Positions 25,290-36,155 of a stretch of DNA of 64,000 bases are shown here, one piece after another. The stretch's first letter is position 1, and each line of letters begins with the position of its first letter. Source of the stretch: Syncephalis plumigaleata (Eukaryota > Zoopagomycota > Zoopagomycetes > Zoopagales > Piptocephalidaceae); the NCBI GenBank assembly GCA_025201365.1, contig JAIXMF010000004.1:1178001-1242000 (forward strand). The letters run 5' to 3'. A program made the position numbers and the translations under genes. Under the pieces are notes generated by a model. It was not told where the DNA came from, ran no database searches, and saw nothing but the letters and a program-made list of their open reading frames with translations.

Positions 25290-25699
25290 TTATCCGACGA
25301 CACTGTGGTAATCGCTATTTACGAAGTTGTCATTAGCGCACACATTATTCGCGGTAGTGAAGGCGTCCACATCCGAATTGGCAATGTGATCAGCCTCGTT
25401 CTGATGACTATTGAACGCGGTAGTGACTGCATTTGCATTGATGGCATTGTTATTCGCATTAAAGCGATTGTTATTGGCAGAGAACCATGGATAACGCCAT
25501 AGTAGTTATCGTAGTAGCCGCCATAGTAGCCGCCATAGCAGTAGGGATCGCATGCACTGTAGCCACAAGGATAACAGCCAGTATTGTAGATGCCGTATCC
25601 CATTGGACCAACTGGTTGAGCATCAGTTGACTGAAAAGTAAGTGCCGCAACAATTACAAGGGCGACAGTCATGACTGCAGTGCTGTAGTGAGAGAGCAT
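25290..25699 (-). CDS. Small secreted Gly/Tyr/Cys-rich then Asn-rich protein, reading frame broken
   Basis: Not a recognised family. Seen: ATG at 25699 after an ATG triplet repeat, a signal peptide (STAVMTVALVIVAALTFQ, cleavage near STDAQP), then a Cys/Tyr/Gly block (CYPCGYSACDPYCYGG, GYYGGYYDNYY). After that, the frame with biased natural composition (YPWFSANNNRFNANNNAINA) is a different one from the start, ending at 25290. In the starting frame the ORF ends at 25319 with unlikely composition. No GT-AG intron reconciles the two. It may be a decayed copy, a sequencing error or a true shift. It is probably a cell-wall or extracellular protein. Confidence 0.55.
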
Positions 25700-26538
25700 G
25701 ATGATGATGATGATGATGATGATGAATTGACAAGTGAACAATTGATATCAACGATTTGTAGGTAAAAAGAAACTCGTAGTCTATAACAGGTGTAATTCTA
25801 TTGCGATGAAATGAGTATTCAAGCTTGAACAGTATTGAAGTATTGTAGCGTTGCGATGATGATGCTGCAAACAATAGAGGACAAGAAATACTTGTCGTAT
25901 TTATACACAAAATACTGATGTTTGACATCAATAACCGTTGAACTATCGTTGACACTGTCAAATGATCATTCTAGTTGACAGAACAACAATAGAATCTAGT
26001 ATATTATCATTACTAGTAGATTTACTATGTTGGCATTGTATCAATAGCTGTATATCACTAATGCAACAATTCGGTGGAAGGAGCGTGTCATTAACCAATC
26101 ACTGATTATCGTGCAACTCTCATAGTTGACTTTTGTAAGATTGATGTCAAGTGCGTTTACTTCAACTCACGCATGACTATTTTGTACCAATAAGCGCTCT
26201 TTATGATGAATTAGCCCCCCAACTACGTACAACTTAGCGTTTACCGGATCCGCACCAATTGACGTTCAATTAACCGCTATACAGGAAGGCGATAGCTATC
26301 CGGTTAGGTATGAAAGCGAGAACTCGCTAGCATGATGTGATGGATCCGCTATAAGAAGAAGCAATCGTAATGACAAGTTGTAACGACCACATTCATCTTT
26401 ATATCAATCGTTCATCTCCTTACTTTATAATAATAGTACCCTTTTTATTATTCTTATTATCCCTGACTAACTGGTTGACAGCTTATTGTTAACACTGCTT
26501 ATAAATTATATTACCCTGTAATCATCATATCAATCAAG
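25700..26538. other. Intergenic between two divergent small secreted genes
   Basis: The ATG-triplet run at 25699-25727 is the 5' leader of the minus-strand gene. The rest is AT-rich; TATAAATTATATT at about 26500-26513 could be a TATA-like element for the gene at 26539. No other feature is seen. Confidence 0.4.
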
Positions 26539-26847
26539 ATGAAGTACATCACACTTAATCTTATCAAGGCAGTCGTCGTTCTGTCCGTGTTCTTCACGAT
26601 GGCTCATGCTGCTCCAATTGTGGATGAGTTAACCGGCGCTGGAGGTCAAGATGCACCCGTATCATCTACACCACCACCACCAGCACAACCACACAACCAC
26701 AACCAGGTACACCTACAACTACACCACCTACTCCGGGTGCTACAACTAAGGCGCCAACTACCGGTAATGAAGGAAAGAAGGAAGATTCGCATGCCTCAGC
26801 GTGGTCATTTGAGAAAGGCAATATGTAATAATTGTCGAGCTATCTAG
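26539..26847 (+). CDS. Small secreted protein with Pro/Thr-rich linker
   Basis: Not recognised. Seen: signal peptide (LIKAVVVLSVFFTMAHAAP), a short acidic stretch (VDELTGAGGQDAPVSS), then a repetitive CCACCA/ACA stretch. The starting frame ends at 26847 with His/Leu/Arg-rich residues. A neighbouring frame reads as a Pro/Thr linker (PGTPTTTPPTPGATTKAP) ending ASAWSFEKGNM at 26828 and looks more natural. A 44-nt GT-AG intron in the linker would also join the start to that end, but its donor GTACAC and branch site are poor. The start is well supported; the C-terminus is not. Confidence 0.5.
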   Translation: MKYITLNLIKAVVVLSVFFTMAHAAPIVDELTGAGGQDAPVSSTPPPPAQPHNHNQVHLQLHHLLRVLQLRRQLPVMKERRKIRMPQRGHLRKAICNNCRAI

Positions 26848-27293
26848 GAATTCTGATTACATGTTAGCAATCATTGTTTTATTTTCCATGCAGCCACTAC
26901 ACTCTCCTGTTACTATTGCAATAAAGTAGACTGACAATGTACTATTCTGCCTTTTCTTCTTATATTAATAATCCATTGATTATATTGCTAGTATAGCTAC
27001 TGAAAAGTAAAATTTATTCATATAAATAGCGTAAAGATAAAAGTATGTCATTTGTGATTTAATAAAGTGACATCACTACGAGTGCTTGTTCTCCTCTTGT
27101 GGCCCACTCTCGGGTGCAACCTTATTGCCATTGGGTCTCTCCTCGTGAATGGACTCGGACACTGGCGATTGCACTCTAACGATATCAGGAAGTATGGGAC
27201 CAAAGTAATCGTTGGAGTAGGAAATTGAACCATCCGCGGAAACCATATTATTCTGAATGAAATAAGCGGCACTAGGCGGTGTCACGCTGCCCA

Positions 27294-29383
27294 CTATTGC
27301 TTGATGATCATGCGCTGGACTGCCGGAGTACTGGTTGGCGTATACAGTACGCCTGGCATTGCGGCGTCATTTGCATTGGCAAAGTGAGCGGCATTTGGTA
27401 ATGCCATATTGACCAGTACCGGTCTAGGTCCTGACATTCTCATGTTATGCGGCATATGTAGCGGTGAGATGGCCTGAGGATTATCGGCGTTCATGTCGTA
27501 CAGTATTGTTTTGCCTCGCGTACGAGTGTGAACCTTTCTGGGCCAGTCCACTCCCAGGACAAACACGCTAATAATCGCGATGGACGCCATTACCACGCAG
27601 CGGATGTTGTAGATCATGTAGATGTATTGTATGCTATCGTCGGTCGTGAAACTATTTACGAAAACGCGTGTAATACCCGTTACCGAGGAGAATAGAACTG
27701 CAAGAAATATGAAAACAGCAATGACTGCCGCCTATTCCATTGTCATGAATTGGATGATTAGAATACGTGACAGTGATGCTGTATCGTCTATTCCGATTTA
27801 CTTACACCAAGGAAGCTAAACTGCGCATATCGATCGTCCTTTGACATGTAACTTTTCCGTCCAAGTATAAATACTGGCGATGTGTGATCAGCTTCATTTG
27901 ACCACTAGTTGAATTTATTACAGTGCTTACCGGATAAACTGAGGGCGCTACCGCAGCTTAATATACAAATGTACATAATACCCTTCCAGTAGTAGTAACC
28001 GGCATCCATGTCAATGGTATACTTAACGGTGTATAGCAGTGTAACCGAAGCGACTAGCACTACCAGTATGACGCACATGTTAAGTGCGACGAGGCTCATT
28101 AGAACGATGTAGACCATTCGGTGCAGTAGTACTCTAACTTTGTTCAACCTTAACCCAAGTAAATGACGTGAGATGATGAGCTATAGCGAATATAATACGC
28201 TAGTAAGCAGGTACATACCAGTATACAAATAGAAGCAAAGGTAAAAGTATGCTAAAATATTGCATGGCACAGTATGCCGCATCCTCTTGCATGAACGATG
28301 CTAGACTACTTAGCTGAGTGGCAAGGGCTACATGTAATGGCGAAACGTCATCATTAGTTGTCTCTATCATCATGTTGCTCTAGCATGACTTCTCACCTAT
28401 ACTATACAATACTGCTAATACAAATATATATCTTGGAAACCAGTGGGTATTTGTCCAAGTAAATGGGCCCTTACTGCACGGATACTCGTGTAGAGCAAGA
28501 ACACAAGAATCTATCGGTGTGACTACACGTTAATGACGAGGTATCGCGCTATATATTACTATCCTGCTCATTCTGCATACCAATGCACCAAATCCTATAC
28601 CGCATCCCCAGCTACTTTTAGAACGAAAGTAGTTGTTCCATGGACCATCCTCTAATAGTAGGTAGCAATGAGAATGACGTCAATCATCATTTCATACATA
28701 TTAGTATGCTGACTAACCTTGGGTGGCCTTATAGCGAAATGACCCTTCTTCAACTGGTCCAACTTGTAGAATTCCCTGCTTACATTCTGGTCGAGCAAGG
28801 CTATATCGATTGGTGGTGGATTCTCCACTCTGCCTGGTGATTTCGCCGAGTAATAGCCATAGGAGCCGGGTCCCCAGTATAATGTCGGACTCGCGGTGAT
28901 CACCGTCACGATTAGGAGGTCAACTTTTGGCTGACGAAGTGATGTCAGTTGTTTCGATATCTCCTCGACCGCATGGCCGATCTATATGATTACAATTGAT
29001 CGAATCGTTAGCAATCAATTGAATAAACGATGGGTTGAACTCACCTCTCTAATGGTTGTACACCCAGCTTGTTTCGCATCGTTAATTGACGTGACTATGG
29101 CAAAGTTCGACTCTAGGTCGGCGGACGAGTCATTGGCTATCTTCTTTAAGTTTTCGTCAAGCGGACCCAGTGTACAATTTGATGTGTTATTCGCCCAGGT
29201 CCAACTGATCGCCTGACCTGCATGCGTGTAATAAGATCGATTGTATGCGAAATAATCAAGTGTCGAGAATGTGATTGGTTTTTTGTCATCAAACACCGTA
29301 AGATCTGATGCTACTCGTGCAGTGTGATATATCAAACAATATACAATGAAGAACAAGCAATACCGAATAATGAACTGATACAT
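27294..29383 (-). CDS. Seven-TM protein with PA-like ectodomain, paralogue C
   Basis: Third member of the family, in tandem orientation with paralogue B. Seen: signal peptide (MYQFIIRYCLFFIVYCLIYH), ectodomain start ITFSTLDYFAYNRSYYTHAG (compare VTYPTFDQFFTKVPYYKYDG in A), sequons NRS and NTS, a Cys pair, LLDQNVSREFYKLDQL, a GPWNNYF motif near 28640, and membrane segments with ISVFVLGVDWPRKV near the end. The ORF ends at 27294. A second open frame from about 27345 to 27076 (IVGSVTPPSAAYFIQNN, then ESIHEERPNGNK) also looks coding, so the tail may end at 27076 after an unseen intron or a frame break. About eight exons. Confidence 0.68.
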
Positions 29384-30264
29384 ATTGCATTACAATATTG
29401 CTAAATGGATGCTAAATGAATGCTAAATGAATGCTAGGAAATGCTAAGAAATGCTAAAGAGAAAGAAACACAAAAAGACAAAAGCTGACATGCCTTACTA
29501 GTTTGATTCACCAAAGAAGAGCGTAAATATAACAGGGAGTATTGGATGTGACCTGCAATGGTTGCCTTGTCGTAGCATCGGGCGTTCTTTGTTCAGGCCA
29601 TTGCAACAATGCTTGCCATTATAAGTTGACATCCGCTTTTACTACGAAATTGATGCCAGTTTTGATGTTTATCATAGCACCAATATTGCTTGCTATATGC
29701 ATCATTTAAATGATTCATTGTCCTGTACCTAGAATGAATATAGTAGCTTTCATTATAATACAAGCAAATAATTGCAACAAATATCTTTCTTAAACTAAAA
29801 AAAATGCCAAGCATCATTTGTTGTCAATCATGAATGACGCTACAAAGGCGAGGAAAAAAGACATACCCTGTCACAAAGAGGTGACGTCCCACGAGATAAA
29901 GATTGCGTTTACGCTTATAGATAATGATCATTTTAGGATGACTGCAAAGCTACGTCTTCGCATACTCGTTATTGCGCATGCCTATTGACATTTACATGAT
30001 ATATATCAGATTAGAATGCACGCACGCACACGTAGTATTATTTACGCAAGTCATTAGTATGTCAAATAATGACAGTATTCTGTTTACGGCATGCTATTGA
30101 TGTAATCAGTGGTTCAAGAGGAAATGGCTATAAAAGCACGTCGTATGAATAGTATTCGATGCTAATTAGAACATTACATTATATCAGATTCACTCGACTG
30201 CTTGACTTTCAACTCATCGTTTCATTCACTTTTACCTGCTTGCCACGACTTTATAGAACTCAAC
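29384..30264. other. Intergenic with short ATGCTAAATGA tandem repeat
   Basis: At 29399-29457 the motif ATGCTAAATGA / ATGCTAAGAA repeats five or six times. The remainder is AT-rich. TATAAAAGC at about 30130 lies about 130 bp before the next start and could be a TATA box. Confidence 0.5.
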
Positions 30265-30523
30265 ATGATTGCTAAGAAGACAATGATCCTCGCCACCACC
30301 ATTATCGGTGCTGCTTTACTTGCGCGCACGACACTGGCCACTCCCATTTTCAGTTCATGCTCAAATCGAAACTGTTACGATCCCTGTGAATGGCCCTGTG
30401 ATCCTTGCGATTATCCATGCAATGATAAATACCAATACTGCAACCTGCAACTATCCTTGCAACTATCCTTGCAACTATCCGTGCAACTATCCTTGCCGTG
30501 ATCCTTGCCGAATCTACTATTGA
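30265..30523 (+). CDS. Small secreted Cys-rich repeat protein (CNYPC repeats), frame broken
   Basis: Not recognised. Seen: start ATG 30265, signal peptide (ILATTIIGAALLARTTLATP), then CSNRNCYDPCEWPCDPCDYP in frame 1. Then the sequence TGCAACTATCCT repeats four times. In the starting frame these repeats read as Leu/Gln/Ser; in the next frame they read (CNYPC)n, matching the preceding PC.YPC pattern, and end RDPCRIYY with stop 30521-30523. The conserved Cys pattern indicates the second frame for the C-terminus. It is similar in plan to the gene at 25.3-25.7 kb (short, secreted, Cys/Tyr repeats). It is probably extracellular or wall-associated. Confidence 0.5.
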
Positions 30524-31081
30524 TTCCTGGCAGTTTACTGCAATGCTTATTGTGATAACTTTCGATTATCGTTATCCAATTTATACTCTTTTTACTAATG
30601 ATCCTGATTAGTAGAAATAAAGCCATTATTGCAGATTTGATCATAATTACATAGCAATCGAATTAGCAAATGCATTCTAGTTCAAAGCGGTAATACTTGT
30701 ACAATACAATTATTTGGATTATCGCTCATTATTACTATTACTATTATTACTGTTGTTATTGTTGCAGTATATGTATTGCGCTTATTTTTGTTTATATAGT
30801 CGAATCGGTCTCCAATTTACCGTGCCTTGACTATGACACCAATAAAAAACAAAAGGCGCTATTATTGTTATTGTAATACCGCTAATGGAACATATGAAAT
30901 CCTTGATTTCTTCTCGACAACGCCTTGAACCACGTAACTTTTCTTTTCCGCTTTCTACCAGCTCATGTATACAATTGTTTATTTCCTTATACAAAACTAT
31001 TAGTTTGTGAATATATACATGTAGCAACATACACACACACGCACAGATATATAAATATATAAATATATACACGTATATATC
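30524..31081. other. Intergenic
   Basis: AT-rich spacer with an alternating ATATAAATATATAA stretch just before the transporter gene. Nothing else is seen. Confidence 0.45.
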
Positions 31082-32740
31082 ATGTCACAAAAAGTACATG
31101 CCAAGTCGCCGTTATTAGGAAAGCATAGTAACAATGCCGAAGACGAGGGTGTACTGACAGTTCATTACAGCACTGCTGCCGGTAACTACTGCTCGCAACG
31201 ACCTAATTCTACCCTGTTAGACGGACAGTCGAACATGCGTGCCTCTACGTCAGCTAACGAAATACCCGTCGAAGATGACAGCTGGGTTGGCGGTAGAAGA
31301 CCGGAAAAACGACGACGCGACACGATATTCGGCTATATCCTGCTCATAATAGCGTTGGCCATGTTTACCGCGCAAACCGTAAGCTACTCCTACAACCTTC
31401 TATTCCATTCATGCTTGATACTAATCATACTAACACTAATGTATCTATCCATCCATACATACAGGAAGCTACTAATGTACTGCAGACACGGTCTTATCGT
31501 AAACCATACTTTATATTGTACGTTCATCAACATCTGCTCAATTGATTAGCTTGTTGAATATCTAATTCGACTATTATTATTTTTTATTCTAGATGGGTTG
31601 TTCACTCGGCATTATCGCTTATCCTACCGGTTCAGCTGGCATTCGAGTACTGGACGTCCTCCTCGCTTCGTCGATATGTTTCCCGTATACAGCGTGCCAT
31701 TAGTAATTTACACGGTGTTTCTCCCGTTTGTGCCACGGTAACGCGCGAATCTACTAATAATACTGATGCCATCGTTAATATTAATGATACTACGTGTGAC
31801 ATTACAACCGCGCCTAACACGGCCATTTCTTCTTCCCCTGTCGCTCCTTCATCTACGGCAATTCGGATACCGTTCCTTCTATGCGCCATCAGCTTTTCAG
31901 CCTAGGTATACGTTCACTATGGCTTAGTATACTATTGGCAGCCGGTGCCTATCTATGGTATGTGGCCGCGGGAATGACGTCATCGGCCACGTTAACCGCT
32001 ATTTACAACGCGTCCTGTTGTTTTGTCTATGTATTTTCGGTTCTATTTTTTGGCGAGGCCATTCGTGTCATCAAAGTGTTGGCCGTTCTACTTAGTATCG
32101 GCGGTGTAGCCTACATGTCGTTTGCCGATAGTCATCGGCCTGATGATAGCACTAAACTGGATGCTGCATCCATCACATCTCATAATGACACATTTGTAGG
32201 CGATCTAGTGGCATTAGGCTCGGCCATTATCGTCGGTCTTTACCAGGTGATGTATCGTCATTACGCGGTACCACGACGTCATAACTCGCTTCATTTTGTT
32301 AACACCATGGTCGGGCTTATGGGCGTGTTTACCCTACTTGTCTGTTGGATTCCCATTCCAATACTGCACTGGGCCGGTTGGGAACGGTTCGAGTGGCCTG
32401 ACGCCGGAGCATGGGGTTGGATCGCGGTAATCGCTATTAGCGGCATTCTTTACAACATATGTTACACCTTTGTCATCGCCTTAATATCGCCGCTATTCGC
32501 CTCGGTTGGCATTATGCTTACCATCCCATTGTGGCATTGACCGACTGGCTACTCCAGGGTAAGCCTGTCACATTGGCCATGGCATTGGGAAGTACCGGCA
32601 TTCTGCTGGGTTTCGGTCTACTCATTAGCACGAGCTGGAAAGAGGAGGCCACCTATCGAGCTGAACCTATTACTAAATTATCAGATGATACAGTGAGCGA
32701 AAGAATTGTTCACGTGTTTTGTACTTTCCCACTTTTCTAA
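31082..32740 (+). CDS. SLC35F-type / EamA drug-metabolite-superfamily transporter, with two frame breaks
   Basis: Ten-TM family of the Golgi or vacuole. Seen: exon 1 (31082-31378) with a cytosolic leader then FGYILLIIALAMFTAQT; exon 2 from 31465 (NVLQTRSYRKPYFIL); exon 3 (VVHSALSLILPVQLAFEYW), a polar loop, then YLWYVAAGMTSSATLTAIYN, SVLFFGEAIRVIKVLAVLLS, LVALGSAIIVGLYQVMY and the family end (VALTDWLLQGKPVTLAMALG). The frame changes at about 31900 (ISFSA to LGIRSLW) and at about 32535 (LTIP to VALTDW). Each fits one missing base in a C run. Otherwise the protein is well conserved, so a sequencing error or very recent loss is likely. The last 17 codons lie inside the inverted repeat. Confidence 0.75.
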
Positions 32741-33430
32741 TCACCACATAATCAGTATGCAATGTATTTCTCTATTCTTTCACAAGTAAATAAAGGTATT
32801 TATTCTCTTTCTAACGATATAAATTAATCATATATTTAATTATAAAATGCTTGAGATATTAGTGTTGAAAGTCACGTGGTGCACGTGAACAGTTTTTTCC
32901 ATTACTAATAAAATTAATATTCTTGAGCAATAATCAATTTTTATTCAATTTAAATGTAATAAAATGTTTATATATGAGTAAATACGAGCTGTCGTGCATC
33001 GTACGAGCAATAAATAATTATAAAGCAAGTTGATGTAGTTGAGCAATATGGCTATAATTGCTCATTTTAATGTATAGTAAAAATGTTACTACAGTATGCT
33101 TTATTCACTTCCAATTGCCGTGCAAATGCTTATTAAAGCGCTTTTAAGCAATGGTAGCCTCCCTAGAACCACTGCGGGCAAGTTAGCTATGGTTAAAGAT
33201 ATGATTACATTGAACAATCACGCATGCAGTTGCTGGAATAGCGTTCACGTTACTACAATTTCGCTTATTACTCAGTGTACATTCGACCGATCCTACTTAA
33301 ATTGCAGGTTATGATAAAGCACGTCTTCGCGCAGATAATGATATAAAATAATGCTATGTCGATGGGAAAAGTGTCTAGTTGCCATCCTACAAAGATGATG
33401 TCACATTAATGTCACTGAATAGCGTAAATT
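32689..33430 (+). repeat. Large inverted repeat, left arm (742 bp)
   Basis: Exact reverse complement of 33580-34321 at every place I compared, with strict symmetry about 33505, so no length differences. It contains the last codons and 3' flank of the transporter gene, an AAATAAA block at 32788-32794, and a 72-codon ORF (33096-33314) present in both arms. No transposase, terminal motif or target-site duplication is seen. Confidence 0.95.
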
Positions 33431-33579
33431 TTAATTTTAATTTTTTGTAATAAATTTATTAATTAATGCCAAAAATAATAGTAAAAAATAGCGCAGAGCA
33501 CGTTAATAAAGCATAATAAACAATAACAATAGCAGTTAATAAAGTGTTAAAGAATTTATTAAAAGATCTAATAAGAATT
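33431..33579. other. AT-rich spacer of the inverted repeat
   Basis: 149 bp, nearly all A/T except short GC patches (GCGCAGAGCACG). It would be the loop of a hairpin transcript. Confidence 0.85.
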
Positions 33580-34321
33580 AATTTACGCTATTCAGTGACA
33601 TTAATGTGACATCATCTTTGTAGGATGGCAACTAGACACTTTTCCCATCGACATAGCATTATTTTATATCATTATCTGCGCGAAGACGTGCTTTATCATA
33701 ACCTGCAATTTAAGTAGGATCGGTCGAATGTACACTGAGTAATAAGCGAAATTGTAGTAACGTGAACGCTATTCCAGCAACTGCATGCGTGATTGTTCAA
33801 TGTAATCATATCTTTAACCATAGCTAACTTGCCCGCAGTGGTTCTAGGGAGGCTACCATTGCTTAAAAGCGCTTTAATAAGCATTTGCACGGCAATTGGA
33901 AGTGAATAAAGCATACTGTAGTAACATTTTTACTATACATTAAAATGAGCAATTATAGCCATATTGCTCAACTACATCAACTTGCTTTATAATTATTTAT
34001 TGCTCGTACGATGCACGACAGCTCGTATTTACTCATATATAAACATTTTATTACATTTAAATTGAATAAAAATTGATTATTGCTCAAGAATATTAATTTT
34101 ATTAGTAATGGAAAAAACTGTTCACGTGCACCACGTGACTTTCAACACTAATATCTCAAGCATTTTATAATTAAATATATGATTAATTTATATCGTTAGA
34201 AAGAGAATAAATACCTTTATTTACTTGTGAAAGAATAGAGAAATACATTGCATACTGATTATGTGGTGATTAGAAAAGTGGGAAAGTACAAAACACGTGA
34301 ACAATTCTTTCGCTCACTGTA
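33580..34321 (-). repeat. Large inverted repeat, right arm (742 bp)
   Basis: Mirror of 32689-33430. Its outer end stops abruptly at a GAAGAAGAAGATGATGATG run (34323-34350). It therefore carries a stranded copy of the last codons and terminator region of the SLC35-like gene, pointing towards GET1. Confidence 0.95.
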
Positions 34322-34586
34322 CAGAAGAAGAAGATGATGATGATGAAGAAGGGCAGGAAGAGAAGCATATTCATTAGAGTGATTATACTAGCAAAGCGTA
34401 TGAATAATTGATTTCTTCTTTAGCAAACAAACGAATTTCAAATGATATTAATATTAATAATAGCTCTTGACAATTGATACAACAAAACACTTCATTTTAT
34501 TATTTCATATTGCTGTTGATAACCTTTATACTTGAGCAAAACACAAATGGACAGAGCTAGATCGAATGTAATATACCCGCATGCTC

Positions 34587-35570
34587 CTACTGAGTGGTGG
34601 ATCTCCCTAACGAAGCGGGTGTTACTACCACTTGCGGCTTATTCGATGTAGCAGTGGTAGAAGAGCGTTGCAATGGCGATTTACGTCTTTCATCAAGTTT
34701 TACATCTTCTGTCATTTTATCGCGTATTTCTGCATCTGTAGTGGTTATCACGGGAACTGTACCCGATTCTGGTTGTATGACACGGTATGCTCGTAAACAT
34801 AAATCTACCACCTGGGTGCACACTAGTAACCAAACGGCCACACTAACCGAGCCTAGTATCAAAATAAGTCAGTATCATTGCCACTCATTCAATAGCATGT
34901 TAACTTACCATAAGGTGCTAAAGGCAATGAAAGTAGCGGTAAAATTGGATCTAGCCATCCTGTTGGCGGGTAGAATACTGGTTCCGCACGATACCACACT
35001 AGAACAAAGAGTCGTGCCACCCATAACAATACTCGAATACCGATAGCGGCTCGAATTTGGAATCCAGTTCGTTCATAGGCCAGCGTAGAGGCTGATCAAT
35101 CAATGTATATGATATCAAATGTGTCAGTGTAAACTATCTCAATCAATAGCGTAATAGCTTATTTATCTAATAGCGTTAAATAGCTACTATACGATGTATA
35201 GGGGTAATACTTACATAGATCATCATATTCACTGACTGTTTTATCAAGACGACGTCGAATTTTTGCCCATTTAGCAAATTCATCCTAGATATACCGTGAG
35301 TGACCATAGGATAGTTGGATAGTTTGATAGCTAGATTAGTGGTTGTACTAGTACGTTTGCCGTTAACAATATGATTCTTACATGTGGACTCGTTTGACGT
35401 AGTTGATTCTTTAATTTTAACACTGCGCGTTTGCATTGACGTTGCTTCTCGTATTTAGTATTCTTTAGGAATTGTCGACGCCATTCGTATAGCTAATAGT
35501 GCAATAACAACAATGAGCAACGAGCAAGTTCATCAGTATATCCACTTGTACAACCAGCTACACCCTCCAT

Positions 35571-35613
<43 letters not shown>

Positions 35614-35718
35614 GCCCCTAGCTGTCTTGCATACCTTTGTACCCAGTCTCCCATAACCGATAATATGTATCCATGCCGAAGTAATGACAAGTAATAGAAT
35701 CAAAGTGGCAAGTTGCAT
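34587..35718 (-). CDS. GET1: GET1/WRB-like receptor for tail-anchored protein insertion
   Basis: With GET2/CAML, GET1 receives tail-anchored proteins from GET3 at the ER. Seen: exon 1 (35718-35635) with MQLATLILLLVITSAWIHII; exon 2 from 35492 with YEWRRQFLKNTKYEKQRQCK and VLKLKNQLRQTSPH (the cytosolic coiled coil that binds GET3); then the hallmark DEFAKWAKIRRRLDKTVSEY; then two membrane segments (ALLLVARLFVLVW-like and SVSVAVWLLVCTQVVDLCL); and a polar tail. Intron 1 contains a 43-bp TAC-triplet run that would read as a Ser run if retained; it is intronic. Divergent from CCDC47. Confidence 0.9.
35571..35613. repeat. TAC/AGT trinucleotide microsatellite in GET1 intron 1
   Basis: Perfect triplet run of about 14 units, inside the first intron of GET1 on the minus strand. 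Confidence 0.95.
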
Positions 35719-36155
35719 GACGATTAGTTAGTAAGAGGAAGGAAAGACAAAAGCAAATATACACGAGCACAAATAGTACAAAGAAAAGACCGGAGAGGAA
35801 GTGTGCTTGCACTTGAACTAATAGATAAACCCGTGTGTGTGTGTAGAACCAATAAGGTGAGACAACGTCGCAAACTTTTCTATCCACTCTACTGCAACTA
35901 CTACTGCCACTACTACAATCACCGTTTATTGTTATTATTGTCACTACTACTATAGTGGTAGTGATATGAACTAGCCTTGTCGTTATTTACTATTCGTGCT
36001 TGCTAGTTGAAAATCTAGGCTATTATACGTTTTATTGAACGTGCTGCACTTGTTCTATTACGGCTAGCTCGTGCATTTATAGTAGTGCATGCATAGGAAG
36101 AACCTATTAGATATACCCTAGTCGTATTGCTAGCATAACCCGTATTACACACAGC
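35719..36155. promoter_or_regulatory. Divergent promoter region of GET1 and CCDC47
   Basis: 437 bp between two divergent starts of ER-insertion genes. It contains a TGTGTGTGTG run and triplet repeats; no defined element could be named. Confidence 0.45.

Noticed and set aside
29593-29817. Minus-strand 74-codon ORF with a hydrophobic start
   Set aside because: Isolated, AT-driven composition, no neighbours in frame, and no relative in the window.
33096-33914. Two identical 72-codon ORFs in the arms of the inverted repeat
   Set aside because: No family resemblance, no start context and no introns; identity follows from the arms being copies. The arms could hold a decayed fragment, but nothing supports a gene.
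35533-35718. GET1 ORF with a run of 14 Ser
   Set aside because: The Ser run is the TAC microsatellite inside intron 1; the splice to YEWRRQF gives the conserved GET1 sequence.
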